DNA of 64,000 bases from Prostheceraeus crozeri. Lineage: Eukaryota > Platyhelminthes > Polycladida > Euryleptidae. This document shows positions 49,393-60,673 of this stretch, in pieces; the stretch's first letter is position 1, and each line of letters begins with the position of its first letter. Under the pieces are notes generated by a model. The model had not been told where the DNA came from. It searched no databases and saw only the letters and a program-made list of their open reading frames with translations. The translations under genes were made by a program, and so were the position numbers. The stretch spans positions 372,001-436,000 of the forward strand of contig CAJQUW010001972.1 of assembly GCA_907163375.1 (NCBI GenBank), given 5' to 3'.

Positions 49393-51858
49393 ATGTCCTC
49401 TGTCTCGCGCTCAGTAACTTCCTGCGTTCACTGTTTTGTTATTTGGACTCCTTGCTATGATTTTTTTACATCAATGTGTTCGTTTATTCATAGTCTCTTC
49501 GAATACATCAACAGCAACTTCGCCGCTCTAAGCTCTCTCTGCTATTTGCTCATTTTTCTTTTGTTTTTGGTTATTCACCGCCTTTATTATCAGTCATTGA
49601 TGACTAATCCCTGCAACAGTTCCCGACTGATGTACACTCGCCATGACCTCCTTCGTTTGCGACCTCCATCTACCCCAAGGTTAGATAGACAGACAAGGAG
49701 AGCTTTATGGTTTTACCGGCTGCTGAAGCCGCCTTCCCATGTTCTTCCGGCTTCATCGTCTCTCTGTGTTTCCTCTCCGCCGTGCCACTCTTTCATCGAT
49801 CCGCCTGCTACATTGCTCTGTCATGACCAGCCTCACCGCCCGCGCTTATCTCCTACATGTGTTTCGTCTCAATGCCAACCTGTGCCTATTAGATCTGTGG
49901 CACGACCACATCTCGCCATCACTCGAGGAAACTGTATCTCCCAAATCTGTCGATCGGAAAACTCCATTCGGCCACCTGTTTCCACGACAGTGCATGTATC
50001 GCCTCTACCATTGTTTTCTCAGTTCCCTATACCAGTGCGCATTACCCGTCGCCACCATGGTGATGGGATTTCCCACTACCACAGATGGAATTCCGCTTGC
50101 TCTCGCCCACCCAATTTTGCTAATAATAGCAATTATGTTTATCCTGTTGAGATTCCGTCAATCCCATGTGTACACAGGTGTGCCGCTACTCCAACGCCAA
50201 CTCGAACTCGCTTTCTTCGACCACTGAGTAATCTAAACCAGCTACCTATGCCACAATGTCATAATTTCCCACCAAATATTCTTTATTGCAATGCAAGATC
50301 TTTGAGGTATAAAACCAATGAATTATCTGCTTGTGCAATCTCTAATGCTACCGACATAATTGGTGTAGCAGAAACCTGGTTCGACAACTCCATTGACGAC
50401 GAGTCCATTTCCATACCTGGCTACAGCGTCATCAGATGTGATAGACCGAACCAGATGGGTGGTGGCTGTCTCTACATTCATAACAACATAAGTTACAAAG
50501 AATTGAGTGAATTCAAGACCAATACCATATCTATCTTAACAATCATGATCCAATATCCATCGAAAGATTTAGTACTTTCGATCGTCTATCATCCACCAAA
50601 TGCTGACGACAGATCGACTCTAGATTATTTCAATAATACACTGACTGATTCACTCCGATCCGTTCCGAACGCATACGTTGCGATTATTGGTGACTTTAAT
50701 AGAATGAAATACGAAGAGCTTCAGGAAACGCATTTTTTGTCACAAATTATAAACTTCGCTACTAGAGGAACGGCTTGTATTGACCTCATGTTTTGCAACA
50801 TAACTCCGATACCATGGATTGTCTCTAAACTGAGCCCCCTGGGACTTGGTGATCACGCTTGTTTTTGTGCGACTGCAATACACGACCGAAAACTCTATCT
50901 GCCACCCGAACCTCGGAAGAAAATCAACAAAAGCCTAGCACTTAATTTACTCGCATCGTGTGACTGGAACAACGTACTAAATGAGACGAATGTTGAGATG
51001 CAGGTTGCCATGATGAATCAAACATTATCAAGTATTCTCGAACAATCAAATGTGATCATGAAATCGAAGCCAAAACGTCATCCGCCATGGATTGATGAAG
51101 CCATCCTGAAATGGAGGCGCGCGAAAACAGGGTTTTATCGCCAAGGAAAGTTCAAAAAAGTCAAATTCTTCAACTCACTTATTAAAACACGGATAACTGA
51201 GAGGAAGTCTAATTTTGTGAACTCTAAACTCAACATGGATTTGAATCCAAAGCAATGGTGGAGTCACGTCAATATTCTTCTAAATCGGAAGCCGAAGTGT
51301 GATCCAAAAGTGTCGCCATCAAAACAAACACATCTTGACGGCGAATGGGTTAATGATATTGAAGCAGTAGAGAAGCTGTGCGCGTACTTTGCTTCAATAA
51401 CAAATGAAACAACTATTAACGAACCCAGCATTGACATTCCACTTGGTAACAGTGTCAAACCTCCTACTACATACGAGGTCCTCAGGAATCTGTCAAATAT
51501 CAATGAGCACAAAAGTTCAGGAATATCAAACATCCCAGCATGGTTACTCAAGAACGGCAGTGGCTTCATAATTCAACCTCTGATGAGTATAATTGACAAC
51601 ATATTTTCCAAGCGCCACTTTCCTGACATATGGAAGTGTGCCAAAGTGCGTCCAATTCCAAAGAAAAAGACCCCGTTAACATGTGGGGATTTTCGCCTTA
51701 TATCCCTTCTCGAGATTCTATCAAAAATCGTCGAAAAAACTATCTGTGACAGGTACCAACACACTCTCTCCTTGCCGAACCAACATGCATATGTTGAAAA
51801 CGGTGGTACAACAAATGCGTTAGTATCGATTTTTGATAAGTGGACCGAAGCTCTAGAC
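49393..51858 (+). CDS. LINE ORF2 protein, endonuclease and start of reverse transcriptase
   Basis: Open for 822 codons up to the hAT insertion. The first about 290 residues are low-complexity and proline/serine-rich, including MYTRHDLLRLRPPSTPRLDR, seen at the start of CR1-like proteins; the true start may be this Met near 49630. The AP endonuclease runs from NILYCNARSLRYKTNELSA, with AETWFDNS, GDFNRMKYEEL and a GDHACF catalytic histidine motif. The linker holds PPWIDEAILKWRRAKTGFYR. The reverse transcriptase begins CAKVRPIPKKKTPLTCGDFR and reaches DKWTEALD at the insertion point. It would nick target DNA and prime reverse transcription there. It was open to this point when interrupted. Confidence 0.88.
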
Positions 51859-54389
51859 CAGTGGTTCCCAACCACGGTACCGCGGTACAAAACTGCACCG
51901 CGAGGGATATTTGATTGTACCGCGACGCTGCTCAAGAAGCATCATCCCATCATCAATATCGCAGCAGTCATGACTTTGTAAAGCTGCGTTTCAGAAACAC
52001 GCTCTGTTGATGAGATATTAAAATTCGGCGTTGCCACACTGCCACACTCACAGAGCTGTCGTAATATCTACTTTTAGCACACACGCAAGCAGCGCAGAGG
52101 ATCGATCCAGAGAACTTGCGTCATAGACAGCCAGCGCGAGCGCAAACGGCACGAGAAGGAAACTTCCCCATTGGGCGCTTACGTGTGCACTGTTAGTCTA
52201 GCTTCTCTGCCTTTTTTGTCAGAAATCGCATCGACATAGTGATCTTCTGTTTTACATTCATCATGGCTAAACGAGTGTATTCATTTCAAGACAAATTCCG
52301 TGAACTAGGATTTTCTTGTCTTGCTGATAAATCAGGGACAAAAGCGGTCCTCAGTGTTTGGTGTGTCTGGAGGTCCTGGCGCACACGTCGCTCGTTGAGA
52401 GCAAACTTCGAAGACACTTCATATCGAAGCATCCAAACCTTGTAGGTAAGCCCCTCAATTTTGGAAAGATAAAGAAGCTGGGGTGAAGCGTCGTAGGATT
52501 GACACAGAAACGCCTGGATTCTCAAGTATGAGGTCCGCGACGGAAGCCTCTTTCCGTGTTGCCTACCTGGTAACACAGTGTAAGAAACCTCACACTATCG
52601 GCGAAGAATTGATAAAGCCAGCAGCACTAATGATGGCAGAATTAATGTGTGGGAAAGACGCGAAACAGAAAATGGAGTCAGTTCCTTTATCGAACAATAC
52701 GGTTCGCAGGCGTATAGATCTGATATCTTCTGACATCCTTGACCAAGTTGTGAAGGCTGTGAATGAAACTCTTTTCAGCTTGCAGTTAGATGAGACAACA
52801 GATGTTTCTTCTGAAGGGCAAGTTTTGGTATTTATTCGCTTTCAAAATAATGGTAATTTCATCCAAGAATTTTTATTCTGTCGTCCGCTCGTTACCTCAG
52901 CTACAAGAAAGGATATCTTTGACCTCGTGAATGACTTCTTTTCGCAGCACGGACTTCAGTGGAAAAATTGTGTGGCTGTCTCGACAGACGGAGCCCCGGC
53001 CATGATGGGACATAAGAAAGGCTTTCGGGCTTACGTCGAGGAACAGAATCCAAGTGTGATGTCTATGCATTGTCTGCTGCATAGAGAAAATTTGGCGGCA
53101 AAGGAACTGAGTCCTGAATTATCGTCAGTCTTTCATGAAATTGTGCAAATTGTTAACTTCATTAAATCACGGCCAAAGAACGTAAGAATTTTCCAACAGT
53201 TGGCCCTTGAAGCGGAAGCAGATTTTGTTAATCTTTTGCTTCATTCCGAAATACGGTGGCTATCCAGAGGTAAAGTCTTGAAACGAGTGGTTGCCATGCG
53301 CGACGAAATTGGAATTTTCTTGCGCGATGTTGGTCACAAACTTACTGAGCGTTTGAATGACGACAGATGGGTCGCAAAAGTCTGCTTTCTCAGTGACATA
53401 TTCACTCGTTTAGATGCGTTAAATGTGTCTATGCAAGGCAAAAACAAAACGGTGGTGGATGTCGTGGAGAGCATAAACACTTTCAAGCAGTTACTCGAGC
53501 TTGATGTGAAAAAAATGCAAAGTAGAAAAATAGCTTCCTTTCCGGATTTAGCGCTGTTCCTGGAAGAATCCCAAACTGTGCAACTTGACGATGTGAGCAA
53601 TCTTTTCGTGAAGTACATGGAAGTTCTTCAGGCTCGGTTGAACAAATATATGCCTAATGATGTGAATTTCACGATGGAAATGAGTTGGGTGCGAAATCCG
53701 TCTCATGTCAAAGTTGAGAACATACCCGAGGAACTGCAACACGATTTCATCCTGCTTCAAAATGACCAAGTATCGAAAGACAAATTCGAAAGAGTGCCGC
53801 TATTAGAATTTTGGGCCACGTCTATGGAAAACTTGCTGAGAGTGCTTCAACAATTCTACTCCCTTTTCCAACAACATACCTTTGTGAAAGCGGGTTTTCA
53901 TCCCTTCTTTACATGAAAACTAAGTCAAGAAATAGATTAGTGGCAGAAAATGATCTCCGATGTTCCTTGACCCGCAATTTTACTCCAAATTTTACTACTC
54001 TTTCTCAACGTCATGGATCCCTTTGAGGCAATTTAGTATTTTCCTTAGGAAAATACGTATCTTTTACCTATTCTCCCTTCATCACTTTTATGAACTGATT
54101 TTATGTTTGTACTCGTATTTCGATCTCAAATTTTCGCAGGCATAAAATTCAGAGTCATAAGAAAAATAAAAATTGTTCGCATTTTCGTATTGATCATTAG
54201 ACGTATTTTTGTGCTCTGAATGCATACTGAAATAAATTTTCAATCGGGTCATTTTTTTAAAAAATTCCTATCAACTATTAAGTGAGCTTTGGCCTAAACA
54301 ATAAAAAATCCAATATTTAAGTCGATGTACCGCCAAGTATTTTAATTACCATAATCTGTACCGCAGTAAAAAACGGTTGGGAACCACTG
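51859..54389 (+). mobile_element. hAT transposon inserted in the LINE
   Basis: Ends CAGTGGTTCCCAACC (51859) and GGTTGGGAACCACTG (54389), 15-bp perfect inverted repeats of the widespread hAT Charlie type. Exact 8-bp duplication CTCTAGAC at 51851-51858 and 54390-54397. GTACCGCGGTAC and related motifs recur near both ends. The transposase gene inside is only lightly damaged, and the element is younger than the LINE. Confidence 0.95.
52263..54024 (+). pseudogene. hAT transposase (Charlie/ZBED5-like), frameshifted
   Basis: Starts MAKRVYSFQDKFRELGFSCL at 52263. After an early frame change a BED finger is legible: QCLVCLEVLAHT with C-x2-C and LRRHFISKH with H-x4-H. A second change leads into the long open frame 52483-53916 with SLQLDETTDVSSEGQVLVFI (first D), VSTDGAPAMMGHKKGF (second D) and MHCLLHRENLAAKEL (the C-x2-H pair). 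It is like the domesticated vertebrate ZBED5/SCAND3 group. A third change near 53830 leads to LPFPTTYLCESGFSSLLYMK with the dimerisation E. The frame closes at 54024-54026. With three frameshifts and no other loss, it was active in the fairly recent past. Confidence 0.88.
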
Positions 54390-54397
54390 CTCTAGAC

Positions 54398-55471
54398 GCT
54401 GCTCACCCTTCGTAAGAGCCATCATGATTGACATGACACGTGCATTTGACAGAATGCGACCTGCGCTCCTTCTGCCTAAGCAGCTGCACAACCACATTGA
54501 CCCTGGTCTCATCGCCTTGACACAAGGCTATCTCGCAAGTCGCAAGCAAGTAGTCGTCTTTCAAGGCTCGACCTCGCGAGAAGCGGAAGTATCAGGTGGA
54601 GTGCCTCAGGGATCAGTCTTGGGGCCTTGGCTGTGGCTCACATATATTTCCGACCTAAATCCCAACAGCGATTTTGACATCTATGCGGATGACGTAGCAG
54701 TGAACATTTCCTCTTCGAAAAACAAGCAAGATCTTCACAACAAAGCTCAAGAACTCAATCAGAGCTATCCAACAATGGTGCATAGAAAACAATATGTCCC
54801 TGAGTGCAACCAAAACTATTGAACTCATCGTCAGTGCAAAAAAGGAGTACCAAGTCGATCACATTTTCGTTGGAGACAGCTACATGCGACAGATGGACTG
54901 TGTGAAGCTTCTCGGCGTAACTGTTGATAAACATTTAACTTTCAAGAATCACGTCGAACTCTGTAGAAAAAAGGCCATGCAGAGAATATTCTGGCTACGA
55001 AGACTAAAACGTTATGGTGGCAGTAGTCAAGCACTAACTCGCCTCTATCACACGTGCATTCGCAGCATTTTTGAGTACGCATCCCCAGAGTGGTTCCCAT
55101 TTACGTCGAAGATGCTACAGCAGGTCATCGAGAGAGTCGAAAAATGTGCTCTAAAAGTCATTCATCCTGCTTTGTCCTACGATGAGGCTCTTGAACTGAC
55201 CAAAACACCTCAAATTATCACGCATTTGAACAAAATGGTCCTTACTCAATTTATGAAAATGAAGAAGACTCATCATCCTCTCCACCATCTTATCCCTGTC
55301 AGACAGGAAGACATTAGTCGGCGAGACACGAGAGGGTCGAACAGACTGCGAATTCCACGTCATCGTTTGATACGTCGAAGGAAATCCTTAGTGGTGTATG
55401 CCACACAACTTTATAATTCAAACAGTGTTGTGCAGCTTTTTATTTTTTATGTGATCAGTAACTGTCTGTAA
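54398..55471 (+). pseudogene. LINE ORF2 protein, rest of reverse transcriptase
   Basis: Continuation of the LINE after the hAT. A one-base shift near 54414 leads into AIMIDMTRAFDRMRPALLLP, with the palm aspartate, then VSGGVPQGSVLGPWLWLTYI and the catalytic box FDIYADDVAV near 54673. A second shift near 54766 leads to WCIENNMSLSATKTIELIV, the thumb, LLGVTVDKHLTFKNHVELCR and SIFEYASPEWFPF, ending at TAA 55469-55471. With the hAT and two frameshifts the LINE is dead. The gene is followed directly by the AATAAA tail. Confidence 0.87.
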
Positions 55472-55506
55472 CTACAAATGATTGAATTCATTTGAGAATA
55501 AAAAAT

Positions 55507-55528
55507 CTCTCTCTCTCTCTCTCTCTCT
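55507..55528 (+). repeat. TC microsatellite, LINE 3' tail
   Basis: Eleven TC units follow AATAAAAAA at the 3' end of the LINE. The second Penelope-like element begins immediately after it. Confidence 0.85.
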
Positions 55529-57200
55529 TACTGCTTGATAAGAATAATTACCGTCTTGTTGATCACAGCAACTGTAAACACATCGAAACTCAAGCGACTA
55601 AAATTATTGATAGTTTTTATAAAAGCAATTTCACACGTAATCAAGTTGAAAGGCTAAAATCTTGCGTCACTCGACCCGCTACTTTCAAAACTCCTATTAA
55701 AGATCACAAAGAGCCTCGAAACAATGGCTACCCTTTGAGGCCTATCGCTTCAACCATCAATAGTCCTACCCAAAAGGTTGACTAGCCTGTCACCCAAGTC
55801 TTAAATGAGCTAGCTAGATTGGTTCCATCATACCTTCCTAGTACTGAATCTCTCATGACTGCTTTAGACAATTGTTATTTCAATAATTTACTAAATAAAA
55901 AATTCATCTCGCTTGATGTCAAAAACCTATACCCCAGCATCCCTATCGATTTTGGGATCAACTGTGTTCAAAAGATTGCTGAACAAAATTCGGACAAAAT
56001 TGACAATTTATGCTTGACCATAGGCAATTTGTTGAGATGTCTTTCTTTAATTGCTTACAGCTACGAAATCGTATTCGATATTCAAACCTACTTACAGACC
56101 CGTGGTTGTGCTATGGGTTCTCATTATGGCCCACCTTTTGCCATTATTTCTATTCACTTTATTGAAACTGAGACCTTAAGTAGACTGGAAGGATTAATAT
56201 CCGACCCACGATTTTTCAGCGCTATATCGATGACATTTTAATGGGTCCTTTTGAACATGATGACATTTTTCACAGCATTTTAATTACCTTCAATTCTGTG
56301 AACGACGACATACAGCTTACCATAGAAATTCCTGACAACAAGTCCTTCGAATTTTTTTAGATATCTCGATAAAATCGTCGATGAGCAGATTTCATACGAA
56401 TGGCATTCTAAGTATAATCATTCTGAAATAAATTTACAAAGAGACAGCTGGCTTCCTCAGCATGTTAAGGATAATTACATCCGTAGTATGAATAATTGCA
56501 TCGAAAGCAGATGCTCATCATCTACTATCAAAAATAAGGCTGAGAAAAAATTTCATTAAAGATTACGCAAAAACAATTATAAAACTCGCGATTTTGATGA
56601 AAGCAAAAAGAGTAACTCGTAAAATCAATTGTGAGGATAATGTTAGACTTTCTCTTAGTTTTATTAATGATAGTTGTAAAAGAAAAATCAATGACTTAAT
56701 AAGAAAATACAAGCTACCTGTAACCTTTATAAGCAAGCTTAATAAAACCACCAGCCAATACTTTTCTAAAAAAATCTGCTAAAAAGCATGTAAACTGCAA
56801 TATCTGTAATCTTTTCGACAACCCTTATCCCTGCGATGTGCGCTTTGTGGTTTACGAATTTGCTTGTAAACATTGTGGCAAAAGTGACATTGGGCAAACT
56901 GATAGGCCTTTCAAAATTCGCTTCGAGGAGCATGAACGTAGTTTGCGCTTGCAGAACAATACTAGTGTCCTCTCCGAACATTCAATAAATGATCACGACA
57001 GCAACCTTGACATTTTTGATTTAACAATCAATATCATTGCCAAGCATAGTTCGCCTCTTGAAAATCGTCTGGCTGAAGCTCGCTACATCAGAGATAGGAT
57101 AGACCACAGTTGAGCCGAAAAGACGAGCTGGTTGACTGAGAGATACTCTGTCTAGGGTATTATCACCCTGATATATAAGCCACTCGCACTGGCTGCTTTT
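55529..57200 (+). mobile_element. Penelope-like element, standard order (RT then GIY-YIG), truncated and broken
   Basis: The reverse transcriptase runs from about 55530: YPLRPIASTINSPTQKVD, ISLDVKNLYPSIPIDFGINC, RGCAMGSHYGPPFA, and the catalytic box RYIDDILMGPFEHDD near 56220. The GIY-YIG nuclease follows at about 56800-57113: CNICNLF zinc-type cysteines, VVYEFACKHCGKSDIGQTDR and FKIRFEEHERSLRL. This order is the classical Penelope one. The 5' part is missing and the copy has several breaks. It is a distinct clade from the element at 46640-49380. Confidence 0.85.
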
Positions 57201-57379
57201 ACCTTCTTTTTAGTGCACTGGGGCAGCGACTGCGTCGCGAAACGTTTGCCGTGTAAATACTTGCTATTCGATGTTGTTAAAGTCGCTACTAAAGGGAGCG
57301 TTGTATGTTTCTTTCTCGTCCTCACCACGGAGGTTTACCATGAGTTCAGCTTCCCAGTGGTGCTATCTACTTTCCTCGA

Positions 57380-57640
57380 GAGTAATATGCCCTTGAACAC
57401 TGGCTTATACATTTTTGCTGCCCCAGGTATGCTAGGATTTCATCTGATGCTTCCGCCTTCACATCAAGAGCTCAAGGTATTTTCAAGATCTTCAAAGAAA
57501 GGGGTTACGAGGTTAATCCGCTATTTAATTCTTGCATAAAGTCCTTCTCGAGGAATAGGTTCTTCGTTTATAATTTTAGTTGTTTTTCGCCACGCCAGAT
57601 ACCTTTCATCATAGGTATGTTGAGCTAAAACCTCTTCCAG
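57380..57640 (+). other. Possible detached C-terminal segment of a Penelope-like element
   Basis: One frame reads RYARISSDASAFTSRAQGIF then KERGYEVNPLF, resembling the region just after the catalytic core of Penelope-type reverse transcriptases. The standard-order element beside it already carries its own downstream nuclease. The simplest reading is that this belongs to the Naiad-type copy at 46640-49380, displaced by the LINE and second element between them. Confidence 0.45.
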
Positions 57641-58236
57641 ATTCTTTTGCTTCCTTTTGTCCTCAAAAATCCAAAAAAAATTATATTTTCGGTTAGGTTT
57701 TTCCTATGTTTCCTCAGGCTTGAAGAGACCTTCCTTATCGTGCATTCGACATGGTTGGTCTGGCCCCACCATGTGGTACAGGTTGGAGGTTAGGGGCCGA
57801 AACCTTGCTTCATGCTGCCACATGGTTCTTCCCTGATGACTCCATACATAGCAATCTTATTTTGGTTTCTTGATTTTCACCATGTGTCAATTTTTAGTTA
57901 GCTTCTCGTCAAGTTCATGACGACCTCTCATTTTAGTTCTTAGATTGTAAAATAAAATTGATTATAAATTTTAATTTATTTCCCTTCCCGTCTGAAGTTG
58001 GGTCGGCTAGCCTTCATATGCATTTCGCTTCCCATTGTGTACTGAGGTAGGTTGCTCTATGTAGTTAGTATTAATTTATATTCATTCGTTCTTGACTTTA
58101 AGTTATGTAATTATTTACAGGATTCTCCACTAGGGTAGTTGTCTAACTTTGGTATCTTCCGTTTCCTGGATCCTTCGAATTTTTTACCGTCCGTGTTTTT
58201 TAATTTGTAGTTCTTGGGTTGCTCTAATGATAACTA
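57641..58236. other. Probable 3' sequence of the Penelope-like block
   Basis: No open frame. Unusual T-rich text with ATAAAATTGATTATAAATTT near 57951 may be an element 3' end. Nothing further recognised. Confidence 0.35.
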
Positions 58237-58946
58237 CAGCTGGGACGATTATCCAATATTCAAAAATGTTGATTATGATTGAGATTATGATTAAAGTGTT
58301 CAAATAGTTGATAAAATTGATGATTGATTAAAGTGTTCAAGAATGTGACTATGATTGTGACTATGATTAAGGTGGCCATAGGCTTGATTATGATTATAAT
58401 TGATGAAGGTATTCGACATTGGGACTATGATTAATATGTGTCAGAAGCTTTATCATGAAGGCTGGGTAGGTTGAAAATGATGCTGATTACGGCTTTCAGA
58501 CGCTTTGTCGGATCAGTGATAATTATAGTGCGTTTAAGCAATAATTTGAATCGTGATAAAAATGTTTGGCACTGTGCAGTGATAGCAGTTTTTATCTAAA
58601 CTCACCTTGTTCAATTAAAAAGCTTGCTCAATTAGTATCGCTGTAATTGCTCGATTTTGTTCAATACCATCATGGCGTACAAATTGACAAAAACATTGAG
58701 CTTTGCGTAGTCTAGGTGTCACCCTGCCATCGGTGGCCGTATTCTGATCTCAACTGATGTTCGGATGACTAAAATCAAATTTAATCAAATTTGCCGATTA
58801 ATTAACGTGATTTTGATTGTGATAAATGATTGATTAAAATTTCAAAACTTTGATGATAATTGAGATTAGTGATCGAACTAATTTCCAATGACGTGATTAT
58901 GATTAGCCTCAAAAAAGTTAATTGATTCAGATTTTGATTGCCAGCT
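58237..58946. mobile_element. MITE, about 710 bp, with TGATTATGATT repeats
   Basis: Left CAGCTGGGACGATTATC and right, reversed, GAGCTGGCAATCAAAATC form an imperfect inverted pair. The left 150 bp repeats GATTATGATT and TTAAAGTGTTCAA-type units, and the right 150 bp has inverse relatives. No target duplication could be confirmed. No coding. Probably hAT-type. Confidence 0.55.
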
Positions 58947-59515
58947 CTTATGAAAACTGTCTAATTGATTCAGGAGGAAAGAAATATTTACTTTGTGCCT
59001 TCTGTGGTAGTCAGCTTTGATTATTGAGAAACACATTTGTCGCACATGATGACTTGAATGGTTGATACTCTGCGAATAATTTTCGAAGCGAATTCAGGAA
59101 GATAGGGAAACAGACGTTTTTAGAAATACACAGATCAGTAAATTATTCATATGAATGAGGTCATATACTCGCAAGAAAAACTTCAGTGTGTTTTTCTAAC
59201 TATTTCTGTGAATTTCTCATCAGACTTAGTGATAAATTTTCATGGTTGAAAGCATGTTGCTGTTGCTTTTGGGTTTAGCAATTTTGAAATCCACCTTCGG
59301 TGACTTAAATAACTGAATTCTCACTCAGATGAATAAGGAAATTTCAGGTTAATGTTTTCTCAGTAATGTCATTCATAGCCATAGAGCCATTTACATACCA
59401 CAACTGAAAAAGGACACTTCGTTATTATTAGTAGATTAGTAGAGTTGCCTCATATTTGAAAACATTCTGTCATACCTCGGTTGAATTTAACAACACGTAC
59501 TTTTTGGTCTTTCAG
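58947..59515 (+). other. IMPDH: End of IMPDH intron B
   Basis: No gene recognised. Ends in TACTTTTTGGTCTTTCAG at 59515, the acceptor of the next exon. Confidence 0.6.
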
Positions 59516-59746
59516 GTCGGAAAGTGATCGTGTGAAAGTGGCACAGGGAGTAAGCGGCAGTATCAAAGACAAAGGCAGCATTTTCCAGCTGATGCCGTAC
59601 CTCATCGCCGGCATGAAGCACGGTTGTCAGGATATAGGCAGCCGTAGCCTGTCGCAACTCCGATCTATGATGTACTCCGGGGAGATGAAATTTGAGCGGA
59701 GATCACAAGCGTCCCAGGTCGAAGGTGGTGTTCACGGCCTCTATTC
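59516..59746 (+). CDS. IMPDH: IMP dehydrogenase, penultimate coding exon
   Basis: Completes the T codon of the previous exon and encodes [20 protein letters not shown] through [11 protein letters not shown], about human IMPDH2 residues 433-508. KVAQGVSG carries the glutamine equivalent to human Q441, a mycophenolic-acid contact. [14 protein letters not shown] and [15 protein letters not shown] are the conserved end of the barrel, including the monovalent-cation site contributed to the neighbouring subunit. Donor GTAAGT at 59747 leaves phase 2. Only the final six residues (YEKRLF in human) are missing; I found no matching exon down to 64000, so it lies further on. No stop or shift; the gene looks functional. 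Confidence 0.98.
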
Positions 59747-60673
59747 GTAAGTCATCCGTTCACGATATCCTTGCGCATGTCATTTAATTTGCCACCATGT
59801 GACTTTGTAACTCAATTAGTGATGGTTAGCTGTGGTTCTAATTCGATCGCTGAACAAATAACTTCTCAACGATCAAACTCAAGTCTCATAAACTCGATGC
59901 CTTGTAATTAATTATCACATAACATAGTATTTGGGTAATTTTGAATCCTCGGATTTGGAGTTATTGTTGTTAATAAACTGAACGATGCTAATGCGCTAAT
60001 AATCTCCATAAAAATCTGAAACATTTGATGAGAAATCTGAGAGCGAAACAAAAAAGGAGAAATCTAAATCATAAATAAAGAATCTCTTTCGTGGCTAACA
60101 TGCGAAGCAATTGAGACAATAAAATCATTTTAAAACAGATCACCGTAAAATATCAATGTATCGTTGTTATGATTGTTTTATGAAATACGTATCAATCCAA
60201 ATTAGCCTGCATCAAAATCGGTTTGTCCGTTCTCTTACAAACTACCGTAACTACCGTGTAAACTACCGTTTTACAAACTCCGTTCTCTTACTTAGCATTG
60301 ACCACTGTGTCATTCCACTGTACACACACACACACACACAAGCGTCGCCCCCTTACTGAGGTGTTATTCTGTGAATAGAATAATTACGGTAAATATTGTT
60401 TTCCTTCCTCAGTTAAAAAATGGGAACAGACCTGAATAGCTGCCATTTCATCCAATATCAGGAATCGTCAGCAGGTTGTTCACATCTCTCAACATTGATA
60501 CAACTCGCTATTCAAAGTTGCAGTCATGCCATTGTGAATTTGAGATCTGCTTAGGAAGTTCGTGAAATTTCGACGGATGTCCATTGAATATCACATTATT
60601 CCGTTTCTCGCGACAGTGAAAATTCTTGTACTGTTTTTCGATGAAATACTATAGCAACTGAAAGCAGTTGTGT
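59747..60673 (+). other. IMPDH: IMPDH intron C, first part
   Basis: No gene recognised. A short (CA)n microsatellite of about nine units lies at 60322-60340. Confidence 0.6.

Larger units (their letters stand above)
49393..55528 (+). mobile_element. CR1/L2-like LINE, split by a hAT transposon
   Basis: Non-LTR retrotransposon with AP-endonuclease and reverse transcriptase in one frame, interrupted at 51859-54389 by a hAT. It ends in an AATAAAAAATC then TC-repeat tail at 55496-55528. The left boundary with the Penelope-like element is uncertain (49260-49600). No ORF1 was found, so it is probably 5'-truncated. Confidence 0.85.
22339..59515 (+). other. IMPDH: IMPDH intron B (37.2 kb) filled with transposons
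   Basis: Bounded by donor GTAAGT at 22339 and acceptor GGTCTTTCAG at 59515. It holds an intact-looking hAT, several MITEs, two SINE families, a mariner, LINE sequence and a Penelope/LINE/hAT composite. No independent host gene was recognised. The first 1.36 kb (22339-23696) holds nothing I can name. Confidence 0.93.

Noticed and set aside
57100-57200. Hammerhead ribozyme near the Penelope-like elements
   Set aside because: Some Penelope-like elements carry one, but I could not find the CTGANGA and GAAA core with pairing stems here.
46620-57720. LTR retrovirus or Polinton in the reverse-transcriptase block
   Set aside because: No LTRs, capsid, integrase or protease text; the reverse transcriptases are of Penelope and LINE types with GIY-YIG or AP endonuclease.
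58320-58450. Coding or satellite origin for the GATTATGATT stretch
   Set aside because: It is better explained as the repetitive end of the MITE at 58237-58946.
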